Assembly (NCBI RefSeq): GCF_008727865.1
Contig: NZ_VTWU01000001.1
Coordinates: 372,001 to 436,000, forward strand
Reading direction: 5' to 3'
DNA from: Hymenobacter busanensis
Lineage (GTDB): Bacteria; Bacteroidota; Bacteroidia; Cytophagales; Hymenobacteraceae
Length of the DNA stretch: 64,000 nt
Below the pieces are notes generated by a model. The model saw only the letters and a list, made by a program, of their open reading frames with translations. It was not told the origin of the DNA and ran no database searches. The translations under genes and the position numbers were made by a program. Each line of letters starts with the position of its first letter. Positions within the stretch are counted from its first letter, which is position 1. Positions 1 through 8,040 of this stretch are shown piece by piece.

Positions 1-2
1 GG

Positions 3-212
3 CCGGCGCTGTGGCCCTGGGCCGCCGCCGCGTGGCTCCTGAAGCTGGGGGCCGACGCCCTGTTTCTGAGCCCCGTGCTAGGCTTTTTTGCTCGCCGCCG
101 CTGGTTGTGGCTGGTACCGCTGCTGCAACTGGTGTATCCGCTGTACGCGCTGGCTACCGGGTTGCTGGGGCTGCGCGGCGGGTACCGGTGGAAGGGGAGG
201 CGCACAAGGTGA
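3..212 (+). CDS. Glycosyltransferase family 2, C-terminal fragment
   Basis: Only the last 69 codons lie in the window and the frame is open from the left edge. The fragment is hydrophobic and fits two transmembrane helices (around WLLKLGADALFLSPVLGFF and WLVPLLQLVYPLYALATGLL) followed by a short basic tail ending YRWKGRRTR. The GT2 protein at 10021-11130 ends in the same way (two late helices, then FDWKGRLYRR), so this is most likely the membrane-anchored end of a related GT2 enzyme acting on surface polysaccharide or glycolipid. The catalytic part is outside the window, so the function rests on tail similarity alone. Confidence 0.6.
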   Translation, partial: PALWPWAAAAWLLKLGADALFLSPVLGFFARRRWLWLVPLLQLVYPLYALATGLLGLRGGYRWKGRRTR

Positions 213-354
213 GCGGCAACGAATAAATTGCTGATTCCCATTGCTGTATTTTTTTGGTGCCCTCAAAAAGTATAGCATCTGTTGGGCCGTAACATCGCGC
301 TTCATGTGGACTCCGCAAGCTGTATATGCGCCGCTTCGGTTTCCTGCCCGGCCG

Positions 355-651
355 ATGATACCTTTGCTGACCATCAGCCGCCCCGTTTCCGCCGTGACCG
401 ACCCCGAATTCGACATCCTCGACGAGCTGTACTTCGTCACCTCGTTCCGCGACTTGCAGCAGCGCACCCGCCTGACGCCCGCTGCCCTGGAGCAGCACCT
501 GCGCGGCCTGCTCGACCAAGGCCTTGTGCGTTGCTACTGGCCCGACCCCGACACCGAGTTGGCCTACGAGCCCACCTCGTTCGGCGCCATCGGCCCCGAT
601 TCGTACTTCCTGGCCTCCAAGGAAGGCCTGCTTCAGCACAACTCGCGCTAA
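355..651 (+). CDS. Small hypothetical protein, possible winged-helix fold
   Basis: 98 residues starting MIPLLTISRP. The open frame extends further upstream, but the ATG at 355 is preferred because the extension is unlike protein. The segment DELYFVTSFRDLQQRTRLTPAALEQHLRGLLDQGLVRCYW looks like helix-turn-helix plus wing: a short helical bundle followed by a 'LLDQGLV' recognition-type helix, as in small transcriptional regulators. The C-terminus (GPDSYFLASKEGLLQHN) resembles the end of winged-helix domains. The stop codon TAA overlaps the start of the permease gene by one base (TAATG), so the two are translationally coupled. I do not recognise a named family. DNA binding is inference from pattern only. 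Confidence 0.7.
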   Translation: MIPLLTISRPVSAVTDPEFDILDELYFVTSFRDLQQRTRLTPAALEQHLRGLLDQGLVRCYWPDPDTELAYEPTSFGAIGPDSYFLASKEGLLQHNSR

Positions 652-1847
652 TGGCCGCGTCCGTGGTCGACAGGCCCAAACCAGCGTCTCCGACTGAAAA
701 CCAGGCGCGCACGCCGGGCTACTACGTGCGTCAGCGGCTGCTGGGCAACGGCCCGGCTATGGCCGGCCTGCTGTTCATTGTGCTCTGCACGGTGGTGGCG
801 CTGCTGGGCTACCTCATTCTGCCCGACGCCTCGCCCGACGCCAACAACGGTTTAGTGCAGCTGCAAAAACAGCCGCCCGGCACCACCGTTACCATTCTGC
901 GCCTGCCGCGCCTCGACTCGGCCGCCGCTACGGGCGCACCTTCCGTGCTTTCGCGGTTGCTGAGCGGCACGCCCGCGCAGGTTGAGGAAGTACCGCTCAG
1001 TCGTTACCGTATTGCTGGCGACACGCTGGAAGCCCAGCCGTTTCAGGCCAAAGGGGCCCTGGCCGAACCTGTGCGGCGCTACGCGCTGACCCGGGTAGCC
1101 GGGCACACCGGTACGCCCGCCGCACTCCAGCGCATCATCGAAACCGAGCGGCTCCAGCAGCGCACCTACTGGCTGGGTACCGACAAAGCCGGCCGCGACG
1201 AGCTAAGCCGGCTGCTGCTGGGCACGCGCATTTCGTTGGGCATCGGCTTAGTGGCGGTGCTCATTTCTATGTTCATCGGCGTGGCCATCGGGGCCGTGGC
1301 CGGCTATTCCGGCGGTTGGCTCGATTCGCTGTTGCTGGGGGTGATGACGGTGGTGTGGAGCATTCCGGGCATCATGCTGGTCATTGCCATTTCGCTGGCT
1401 TTCGGCTCGAAGGGCGTGTGGACTTCGTTCGTGGCCGTGGGCCTGACCATGTGGGTAGACGTGGCCCGCGTGGTGCGGGGCCAGATGCTGAGCCTGCGCG
1501 AAAAGACCTTTGTGGAAGCCGGGCGGGTGCTGGGGCTGCCCACCGGGCGGCTGCTCACCTGCCACTTGCTGCCCAATTTGTTCGGCCCGCTCATCGTCAT
1601 TGCCACCAGCAACTTCGCCGCGGCCATTCTGCTCGAAGCTGGCCTGAGCTTTCTGGGCTTGGGCGTGCAGCCGCCCGCGCCCTCGTGGGGGCTCATGGTG
1701 AAGGAAGGCTACGACCTGCTGGGCACGCGCGCCGGGCTGTGGCTCACGCTCATGCCCAGCGTGGCCATCAGCTTGCTGGTGCTCAGTTTCAACCTATTAG
1801 GCAACGGCCTGCGCGACGCCTACGACCCCAAAACCCCGCTTGGCTAA
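651..1847 (+). CDS. ABC transporter permease, DppC/OppC (oligopeptide) type
   Basis: 398 residues. The inner-membrane subunit that, with a DppB-like partner and two ATPases, moves peptides or similar solutes. After a first helix (about residues 36-57) there is a long periplasmic insert of roughly 100 residues, then the family hallmark YWLGTDKAGRDELSRLL and five more helices. The EAA loop that docks the ATPase is visible as EAGRVLGLPTGRLLTCHLLPN, and LLEAGLSFLGLGVQPPAPSWG is the conserved OppC segment. The C-terminus FNLLGNGLRDAYDPK is typical. The start overlaps the stop of the 98-residue gene. No other ABC subunits are adjacent, so the transporter is encoded at several loci. Substrate cannot be told from this subunit. 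Confidence 0.93.
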   Translation: MAASVVDRPKPASPTENQARTPGYYVRQRLLGNGPAMAGLLFIVLCTVVALLGYLILPDASPDANNGLVQLQKQPPGTTVTILRLPRLDSAAATGAPSVLSRLLSGTPAQVEEVPLSRYRIAGDTLEAQPFQAKGALAEPVRRYALTRVAGHTGTPAALQRIIETERLQQRTYWLGTDKAGRDELSRLLLGTRISLGIGLVAVLISMFIGVAIGAVAGYSGGWLDSLLLGVMTVVWSIPGIMLVIAISLAFGSKGVWTSFVAVGLTMWVDVARVVRGQMLSLREKTFVEAGRVLGLPTGRLLTCHLLPNLFGPLIVIATSNFAAAILLEAGLSFLGLGVQPPAPSWGLMVKEGYDLLGTRAGLWLTLMPSVAISLLVLSFNLLGNGLRDAYDPKTPLG

Positions 1848-1863
1848 GCCGGCCCGCGGTCCT

Positions 1864-1871
1864 TACCTTCG
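1864..1871 (+). promoter_or_regulatory. Bacteroidota -7 promoter element (TACCTTCG)
   Basis: Near-consensus TAnnTTTG box about 43 bases upstream of the phosphatase start at 1914, and after the permease stop at 1847. It places a separate transcription start for the phosphatase-DinB pair. Confidence 0.55.
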
Positions 1872-1913
1872 TAGGCCGCTCAAACCGATTGGCCGCTTCC
1901 TCGTTTGGCTTGT

Positions 1914-3200
1914 ATGCCGTCTGCCGTTCCCATGCCCGATACCCAGCCGTTCGTCACTATCTCCCGCGAAGAATACCTGCTGCTCAAGCTGAAGGAGCGC
2001 GAATTGGCGGCCCTGCTCGAAGTAACGCGGGCCGTGAACGAGGAGCCCAACGACGAGAACATCTACAAGATCTTCCAGTTTACGCTGCTGGGCCAGCTGG
2101 GCGTGCGGCAGCTGGCCGTGTACGTGCGCGACGGCGACGAATGGCGCTGCGCCACGGCTTTCGGCCCCAAAATGCCCGACTTTCTCTCGGTGCCGTTGCC
2201 CGAGCAGCTGCAGCGGTTTCCGCCCGAGCACGCCGCGTCGGTGGTCGATCTGGAGCTGGGCAAGCCCTGGCAGGCCTTTGAAAACGTGATGCCCGCCTAC
2301 GAAGGCGACCAGCTGCTGGGCCTCGTGTTCGTGGGGCAGTTCAGCCCGAACTACACGGCCACGGCCGAGGCCCGGCAGGAGGCCGTCAGCTTTATTGATT
2401 CGCTGAGCCAGATTCTGCTGGGCGCTGTGGCCTCGCGCGGGCTGGTGCGCCAGCAGGTGCAGGCCGCGGCGGTGCGCAAGGAAATCGAAATTGCCCAGGA
2501 AGTGCAGGCCATGCTGTTTCCGGGCAAGCTACCCAGCGACGCCAGCGCCGTGGTGCACGCCACCTACATTCCGCACACGGCCGTGGGCGGCGACTTCTAC
2601 GACGTGGTCGACATCGACAAGGAGCGGTTCCTGTTCTGCGCCGCCGACGTGTCGGGCAAGGGCGTGGGCGCCTCGCTGCTGATGTCGAACTTCCAGGCCG
2701 GGCTACGTACGCTGCTGCGCCAAAAGGCCGACCTGGCCACCATCGTGCGGGAGTTGAACCACCTGATTTTCCGCAACTCCGGCGGCGACCGGTTCATCAC
2801 CGCGTTCTTCGGCATCTACAACCGCAGCACCCGCCACCTAGAGTTTGTGAATGCCGGCCACAACGACCCCATGCTGCTGCCCGACTGCGGCCCCGTGCAA
2901 TTGCTCAAAACGGGCTCCATCATGCTGGGGGTGATGGAGGAACTGCCCAAACTGCAGGTAGGGGAACTGACGGTACCCGCCCGTACCATGCTGCTGACGT
3001 ACACCGACGGCCTGACCGAAGTGTTTGACCAGCACGGCAATGAGTTTGGCGAAGAAGGCTTGCTGGCGGCGCTGCAGGAAATGCGCTACGTACCGCTGCC
3101 CAAAGTGCACGAGTCTCTGCTGCAGCGCATCGAGCACTTCAACGCCAAAGGCACCCACTTTGCCGACGACATCACCATTCTGAGCTGCCGGTTTAAGTGA
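1914..3200 (+). CDS. GAF domain-containing PP2C/SpoIIE-type serine phosphatase (RsbU-like)
   Basis: 428 residues. The first ~190 residues fit a GAF-like sensor (LLEVTRAVNEEPNDENIYKI..., ending in VFVGQFSP), joined by a helix (VRKEIEIAQEVQAMLFPGKLP, the usual RsbU linker) to a PP2C-type phosphatase. Metal-binding aspartates are visible in VGGDFYDVVDID, FCAADVSGKGVGASLLM, LTYTDGLTEVFD and FADDITIL, and FVNAGHNDPML is also conserved. Such enzymes dephosphorylate an anti-sigma antagonist or another STAS partner in response to a cytoplasmic signal. No STAS or anti-sigma gene is adjacent, so the target is unknown. An upstream TTG (1905) is also in frame, but ATG 1914 (or 1932) is more likely. The stop overlaps the DinB start (TGATG). 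Confidence 0.9.
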   Translation: MPSAVPMPDTQPFVTISREEYLLLKLKERELAALLEVTRAVNEEPNDENIYKIFQFTLLGQLGVRQLAVYVRDGDEWRCATAFGPKMPDFLSVPLPEQLQRFPPEHAASVVDLELGKPWQAFENVMPAYEGDQLLGLVFVGQFSPNYTATAEARQEAVSFIDSLSQILLGAVASRGLVRQQVQAAAVRKEIEIAQEVQAMLFPGKLPSDASAVVHATYIPHTAVGGDFYDVVDIDKERFLFCAADVSGKGVGASLLMSNFQAGLRTLLRQKADLATIVRELNHLIFRNSGGDRFITAFFGIYNRSTRHLEFVNAGHNDPMLLPDCGPVQLLKTGSIMLGVMEELPKLQVGELTVPARTMLLTYTDGLTEVFDQHGNEFGEEGLLAALQEMRYVPLPKVHESLLQRIEHFNAKGTHFADDITILSCRFK

Positions 3201-3793
3201 TGGGTGCCGGGAACGAGTCTATTGGGTTGCTCATTGTGCACATTCGCCAGCAGCTCGAAACGGCCTTTGCGGAGTTGGATGCGTGGTTCGACCAGTCCGC
3301 TCCGCTGCGGGCGTTTGTGCCGACCCGCGGTGGTTGGACGGTCGACCAGATACTGGAACACACCGCGCTGACCAACCACTACCTCCTGATTCTGATTGAG
3401 AAAGGTGCCCAGAAAGCCCTGAATAACACCTCCGGGCTTGACTTGGCACAAGAACTGGCAGCTCACTCGTTTCAGTACGGCAAGCTGGATGAAGTCGGCT
3501 TGTTTGGCTCGTTCGGCTGGATGCGACCCGAACACATGGAGCCGCGCGGCAACAAAAGCGGCCAGGAAGTGCGCGAGCAGCTTAAGCAACAGCTCCGGCA
3601 GTGCCTAGACGTACTCGATCGGCTGCCTAACGGCGAAGGCGTGCTCTACCGCACTACCATGACAGTAAATAACCTGGGGAAAATAGACGTGTATGAATAC
3701 GTGTATTTTCTGGCCAAGCACGCCCAACGGCACCTTGCGCAAATGCAGCGCAATGCTGCAGAATATGCGCAAGCCACGACCGAGGCCGATTAG
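3200..3793 (+). CDS. DinB superfamily protein
   Basis: 197 residues. Four-helix-bundle DinB_2-type protein: a helix with the pattern GGWTVDQILEHTALTNHYLL supplies the first metal-binding histidine, and YFLAKHAQRHLAQMQ supplies the others. Members often act as metal-dependent thiol transferases using bacillithiol or mycothiol, or have no known substrate. The start overlaps the phosphatase stop by one base, so the gene is the second of a two-gene operon. Its stop overlaps the convergent ligase gene by four bases. A second, more distant DinB protein is encoded at 21271-21780. The substrate is unknown. Confidence 0.85.
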   Translation: MGAGNESIGLLIVHIRQQLETAFAELDAWFDQSAPLRAFVPTRGGWTVDQILEHTALTNHYLLILIEKGAQKALNNTSGLDLAQELAAHSFQYGKLDEVGLFGSFGWMRPEHMEPRGNKSGQEVREQLKQQLRQCLDVLDRLPNGEGVLYRTTMTVNNLGKIDVYEYVYFLAKHAQRHLAQMQRNAAEYAQATTEAD

Positions 3794-5250
3794 CTGGCCG
3801 CTGCGGCGGATTCGTCGCCCAGCCAGCCTTCTATCCGAATGAGCACGGCTAGGCCGATGAAGAAGAACGAGCCGATTTTGTCGACTTCGATCAACTCGTT
3901 GAGCAGCAGGTGAAAGATGATGACGACCAACGACAAGCTGGCGGCCAGCGTCACGCGGCGCAACTCGGGGCGGGCAGCGGTGCGGTGGTAGAGGGTTTCG
4001 GCAAAAAGCAGCGTCACCGAGAGCAGCAACACAAACAGCGCGAAGCCGGGGAAGCCCTGCTCGGCTAGCTGCAGCAGGAAATAGTTGTGGGTGGTAGAGT
4101 GTTCGGGGTTGTCGCTCACGTAGGTACGGAAGCTCTTGACCGTGTAGCGTTTGTACTCGGGGTAGAACGTGGCCGGACCGCTGCCGGTCAGGGGCTTGTC
4201 GGCCAGCATGCGCACGGCGGCCACCCAGCGGTACACCCGTTCCATGCCCGACACGTCTTCCAGCTTGTAGGTAGCCTCTAGGTGCTTCTCGAAGTTGTTG
4301 CCGTTGAAAATCGTCTTCTCGAAGTTCGGGGCGTAGAGCATGAAGTTGTTTTCCTGCACGAAGTACAGCGCGCCGCCCACCATGCCCGCTACCGCCCCGA
4401 TGAGCACCCAACGCGTGAGGCGCAGGCGCATAACCAGGTAGAACAGCCCGGCAACGGGCAAGGAGAGGATGGACGCGCGGGTGTACGACGTGAACAAGCC
4501 GAACAGCATCACCACCATAGCCGCCCGCCAAGCCATGCGCGCCGCACCGTGACTCGATTTGGCCGCGTACCACGCGTAGGGCAGCAGCAACGCCAGCACC
4601 GTGGCGTATATCACGTGATTGATGTAAAACGGCGTGAGGGCGTGGTTGATGCTGTCGAACGAAAAGCCCTTGCCGGCGTGGCGCACGGCCGTATAGAACA
4701 CGGTGCAGGAGGCGCCAAGGGCGTGGCAGGCAGCAATTTTCCACACATCGGCGGGGCGACGCAGCAGCAGCAGCGTCACGAACAGAAACGGCCCGATGTA
4801 CCAGCTTTTGGCCAGCAGGTACTTCACCGATTTGCCCGTATCGACCGAAAACAGCGTCGACACCACGGCCCAGAGCAGCATCAGGCCCAGCACCAGCACC
4901 AGCGGATGCGTCAGCTCGCGCCGTGTGAGGGCGGTGCGCCCGGTAAGGAGGCTGACGAGCAAGCAGCCCAATACCACCAGCATCAGCGGCTCCGACGGCA
5001 CATCGAGGCTCAGGCCGCCGGGCAACGGAAACTCGCGCGAAAACGCCAGCGTGGTCAGCAGCAGGTAATACACCCACCGCCAATCGACCACCAACACGCC
5101 CACGCCCACGGCGGCCAGCGCGGGCGCAAAACCCAGCGGGCTGTCGGCCAGCAGGGCCGTGGCACCGCCGGCCAGCAGCAGCAGCACAAAGGCCACAAAC
5201 ACGCGCTGGGCGGTGTCCTGCGGCCACAAACGGGCGAGCAACGCGTTCAT
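3790..5250 (-). CDS. O-antigen ligase / polymerase family membrane protein
   Basis: 486 residues with about ten to twelve predicted membrane helices. A large periplasmic loop (about residues 290-390) contains RVYRWVAAVRMLADKPLTGSGPATFYPEYKRY and NPEHSTTHNYFLLQLAEQGFPG. This 'PL-G-G-F ... H-N-L-Q-E-G' layout is the Wzy_C/WaaL signature, in which the loop arginine and histidine are needed for joining or polymerising undecaprenyl-linked glycans. The gene starts directly after the stop of the Wzz-like gene, with no gap, so the two are one operon and act in the same surface-polysaccharide pathway. Ligase and polymerase roles cannot be separated from sequence. Confidence 0.88.
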   Translation of the reverse strand: MNALLARLWPQDTAQRVFVAFVLLLLAGGATALLADSPLGFAPALAAVGVGVLVVDWRWVYYLLLTTLAFSREFPLPGGLSLDVPSEPLMLVVLGCLLVSLLTGRTALTRRELTHPLVLVLGLMLLWAVVSTLFSVDTGKSVKYLLAKSWYIGPFLFVTLLLLRRPADVWKIAACHALGASCTVFYTAVRHAGKGFSFDSINHALTPFYINHVIYATVLALLLPYAWYAAKSSHGAARMAWRAAMVVMLFGLFTSYTRASILSLPVAGLFYLVMRLRLTRWVLIGAVAGMVGGALYFVQENNFMLYAPNFEKTIFNGNNFEKHLEATYKLEDVSGMERVYRWVAAVRMLADKPLTGSGPATFYPEYKRYTVKSFRTYVSDNPEHSTTHNYFLLQLAEQGFPGFALFVLLLSVTLLFAETLYHRTAARPELRRVTLAASLSLVVIIFHLLLNELIEVDKIGSFFFIGLAVLIRIEGWLGDESAAAAS

Positions 5251-6336
5251 TTAGGCAGGCTGCGCTACCTGAAACCGGTCGGCGTTGCGGCGGTACAGCT
5301 CCAGCAGCGTGATGACGATAACCGACAGGGCGAAGGTGATGACCACCGACGACACCACAATGAGCCAGCGGATGGGCTTGGCCTTGCGGGTGGCCGGCAG
5401 GGCTTTCTGCACCACGTAAATCGAGGAAATGCGGCCTTTCAAAGCCAGATCCGCCGATTCATAGGCCGATTTGGCGCCAATCAGGCGGCCCTGCAAATCG
5501 TTGAAGCGGGCGTAGAGGGTGCTCATCGAGTCGGTGCCCTGCACGTAGCTTTCGAGGTTGAGCAGGTTGCCGCCGTCGGCGGTGGTGAGGGCTTTGAGGG
5601 CGCGGCGCAGGCCGGCGGCTTTGGCGCTGTTGCCTTCGCCTTCGGCGCGGCGCAGGGCCGATTCAGTTTCCACAATCTCCTTGGCCAGGAAGCGCGATTC
5701 GCGGTCCATGCCAAACACGCCGTAGCGGCGGCGGCCGGCAATCAGGTTCTGGCGCGTCACGCTGTATTCGCGGTTCAGAAATGTGTATCGGTCGCGGTAG
5801 AGGTCGAGCACGCGGCGGCGGTTTTCCAGCGTCAGCTGCTGGTTAAGCGAGTCGATAACAGCTACAAGGTCGTTGGCAATTTTGGCGGCCAGCTGCTTGT
5901 CCTTGTCCTGAAACGTCAGCTCAATGGCGTCGCGCTCGTTGTGCACGATGTCGAGGTTGGCGTTGAACTCGTCGAGGGCGGCTTGGTCGGCTTCTTCCAC
6001 GCCCGGGTCGCCCACTTTGTAGTGCTTGTGCAGGTGGTGCTTCTTGATGATGTACTCGGCCGCCGGCATGGACGTACCGATGGTCAGCACGCGGTCGATG
6101 TCCTCGGCCCGGCCGCCCAGCTCCAGCTTGTTGCCTTCGGCCGTCACAAAGCGGTCGGGGTCGGTGGTTTGCGGGTTGGTGGGGTAGAAAACCGACGTCG
6201 ACTTATAAATATTGGGCAGCAGCAGCGCCACCACGGCACTTACCACGGCGGCCAGCGCCACGGCGGCTAGTACCAAATTTTTCCAGCGCTGAACAATGGG
6301 CCAAAGGCTAAGTACCGAGTAGGGGCGAGCGGACAT
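5251..6336 (-). CDS. Wzz/GumC-like chain-length determinant protein
   Basis: 361 residues. A first membrane helix near residues 20-42 (NLVLAAVALAAVVSAVVALLLP) and a last one near 325-345 (WLIVVSSVVITFALSVIVITLL) bracket a long helical periplasmic part, which is the polysaccharide co-polymerase topology. The text after helix 1 (NIYKSTSVFYPTN) is the Wzz-type beginning, and the proline-rich ATRKAKPIRW before the last helix is the usual PxxPxxP-like segment. There is no cytoplasmic BY-kinase domain. ATG 6336 was chosen because it sits 60 bases after a TAACTTTG box and gives a normal N-terminus. The protein sets glycan length together with the ligase/polymerase gene that follows without a gap. 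Confidence 0.88.
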   Translation of the reverse strand: MSARPYSVLSLWPIVQRWKNLVLAAVALAAVVSAVVALLLPNIYKSTSVFYPTNPQTTDPDRFVTAEGNKLELGGRAEDIDRVLTIGTSMPAAEYIIKKHHLHKHYKVGDPGVEEADQAALDEFNANLDIVHNERDAIELTFQDKDKQLAAKIANDLVAVIDSLNQQLTLENRRRVLDLYRDRYTFLNREYSVTRQNLIAGRRRYGVFGMDRESRFLAKEIVETESALRRAEGEGNSAKAAGLRRALKALTTADGGNLLNLESYVQGTDSMSTLYARFNDLQGRLIGAKSAYESADLALKGRISSIYVVQKALPATRKAKPIRWLIVVSSVVITFALSVIVITLLELYRRNADRFQVAQPA

Positions 6337-6395
6337 GCAAAAGCAAGTAGTAGGAAACGGGCCGGCACGGGGCAAAACCCCACGCGCCGACCAGA

Positions 6396-6403
6396 CAAAG
6401 TTA
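6396..6403 (-). promoter_or_regulatory. -7 promoter element TAACTTTG for wzz-ligase operon
   Basis: Exact TAnnTTTG on the minus strand, about 60 bases upstream of the Wzz-like start. It lies back to back with the plus-strand box at 6435. Confidence 0.6.
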
Positions 6404-6434
6404 CCATAAAAACCGCTGACGCCGGCCTTTTTGG

Positions 6435-6442
6435 TAGTTTTG
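6435..6442 (+). promoter_or_regulatory. -7 promoter element TAGTTTTG for flippase gene
   Basis: Exact TAnnTTTG on the plus strand. The transcript should start near 6447-6450. This leaves very little leader if the flippase begins near 6456, and about 50 bases if it begins at GTG 6501. Confidence 0.6.
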
Positions 6443-6500
6443 CGGCCCACCTCAGATTTTCGCCCGCATCAAACGCTTCTTTGGAAATATCAGCCTCGCG

Positions 6501-7895
6501 GTGCTGCTCAACCTGCTCATCAAGCCGGGCTGGGTGGTGGTCGAAAACCTGGTGCAGGACCGCCTGGGCCACGCGGCTTTCGGCACCTTCACGGCGCTGT
6601 ATGCCCTCACGCTGGTGCTGGCCTCGGTGTCGGACCTGGGCCTGACGCAGCACACCACCAAGCGCGTGGCCGCCGAGCCCAGCTTTCTGCCCGAGTACTT
6701 TCCCACGGTGCTGCCCCTGCGCGGGGTGCTGAGCGTGGTGTTTCTGGGCGTGATGCTGGCCGTGGGCTGGGTCATCGGCTACCGCGGCTACACGCTGACG
6801 CTGCTGGCGCTGGTGGGCGGCGGGCTGCTGCTCACCCAATACGCGCAGTTCTTGCGCGGCGCCGTGCAGGCGCACCAGCATTTCAATACCGATGCCTGGC
6901 TGTCGGTGTTCGAAAAAGCGCTGTTGCTGGGCTTGGTGGTGGCGCTGTTGCCGGTTGGCATCACGCTCACCAACTACATCGGGGCGCGCACGGTGGCTTC
7001 GGCTTTCACCTTTGTGCTGCTCTACGCGCTGGTGGCGCGGCTATTTGGCCGGGTGCCGTGGCGCCTGAACCGGCAGCAGGCCGGCGAAGTGCTGCGCGGC
7101 AGCCTCCCCTTTGCCCTTATTACCTTGCTCTACGGCCTGAACGAGCGGATCGACATGGTAATGCTGGAGCGGCTGGCCTCGCCGCAGGAAGCCGGCTACT
7201 ACGCCGGCGCCTACCGCTGGGTCGATGCCGTGATGATGTACCTCTGGACGGTGCTGCCGCTGTTTTTTGCCAAGTTTGCCCACGCCCTGCACCGCAAAGA
7301 CGAGCAGCGCGACCTGCTGTGGTTTGGGCAGCGCGTGGCCACCGTGCCATTGCTCATCATCTGCGCCTTCGTGCTGTTTCGGGGCGAAGTGCTGTTCTGG
7401 CAGTTCAAGCACAGCAGCCCCGAAGAGCTGGCCCGCATGACGCTTTGCCTGCGCATTTTGTTTGTCAACGTGCTTGTGCACGCCTTTTTTGCCATCTACA
7501 GTACCTTGCTCACCAGCACCTCGTTTGAGCGGCCGGTGAGCTGGCTGGTGGCCCTGAGCATTGCCCTGAACGTGGGGCTAAATTTTGTATTGCTGCCGCG
7601 CTACGGCGCCGTGGCCGGGGCGGTTAATACCTTGATCTGTGCCGTTTTGGTATCGGTGGGCTACGTGACGCTGGTGTACCGGCGGGCGGGGGTGGCCGTG
7701 CCGTGGGCGCTGCTGGGCCAGCTCACGCTCAGCTTTGGTGGGCTGTGCGCCGTGTGGTACAGCCTGCAGCGGTACTGGCAGCTGCCGTGGCTGGCCGAAA
7801 GCATTGTAGCCGGGCTGGTGTTTGTGGCGCTGCTCTTCATCACGCGAGTGGTGCGCGTGAGCGAACTACGCCCCTTGCTGAAGCGCGGCGGCTAA
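6501..7895 (+). CDS. Polysaccharide flippase (Wzx / MATE-like oligosaccharide exporter)
   Basis: 464 residues from GTG 6501, with 12-14 predicted helices. It belongs to the oligosaccharide flippase superfamily that moves undecaprenyl-linked glycan units to the periplasm. Conserved Wzx-like parts are LLNLLIKPGWVVVENLVQDRLG near the start, LPFALITLLYGLNERIDMVML in the middle and LSIALNVGLNFVLLPRYGAVAGAV in the second half. The frame stays open upstream of GTG 6501 with protein-like residues (IKRFFGNISLAV) that complete the first helix. No ATG, GTG or TTG exists between the upstream stop at 6435 and 6501, so initiation at ATT 6456 or ATC 6468 is possible. It is divergent from the wzz-ligase operon and functionally linked to it. 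Confidence 0.88.
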   Translation: MLLNLLIKPGWVVVENLVQDRLGHAAFGTFTALYALTLVLASVSDLGLTQHTTKRVAAEPSFLPEYFPTVLPLRGVLSVVFLGVMLAVGWVIGYRGYTLTLLALVGGGLLLTQYAQFLRGAVQAHQHFNTDAWLSVFEKALLLGLVVALLPVGITLTNYIGARTVASAFTFVLLYALVARLFGRVPWRLNRQQAGEVLRGSLPFALITLLYGLNERIDMVMLERLASPQEAGYYAGAYRWVDAVMMYLWTVLPLFFAKFAHALHRKDEQRDLLWFGQRVATVPLLIICAFVLFRGEVLFWQFKHSSPEELARMTLCLRILFVNVLVHAFFAIYSTLLTSTSFERPVSWLVALSIALNVGLNFVLLPRYGAVAGAVNTLICAVLVSVGYVTLVYRRAGVAVPWALLGQLTLSFGGLCAVWYSLQRYWQLPWLAESIVAGLVFVALLFITRVVRVSELRPLLKRGG

Positions 7896-7983
7896 TCGGC
7901 TCGTAATTGGCTCGGGCAGCGCCAGAGCGGTTAGGTAACGACATTTCCCGTTGAGGTTTTTGTTGAGGATAGGCCATTCTTGA

Positions 7984-8040
7984 GCACATTATCTACATCA
8001 GCACATTTCCCACATTAGCATAATAGCACTTTGCATATTG
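7984..8040 (+). repeat. Degenerate 8-9 bp tandem repeat upstream of GT4 gene
   Basis: Imperfect units of the form gcacatta / ccacatta / gcataata / gcactttg run up to and into the start codon of the GT4 gene. The block is AT-rich within a GC-rich region. It may hold the promoter, but no exact TAnnTTTG box was found. Confidence 0.5.

Noticed and set aside
282-650. Upstream extension of the permease frame (123 codons)
   Set aside because: Arg/Pro/Ala-rich and opposed by a normal overlapping gene. The ATG at 651 gives the usual permease N-terminus.
4282-6270. 662-codon plus-strand open frame opposite the ligase and Wzz genes
   Set aside because: Antisense shadow, extremely rich in His, Gln and Arg. 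The opposite frames are well-formed membrane proteins.
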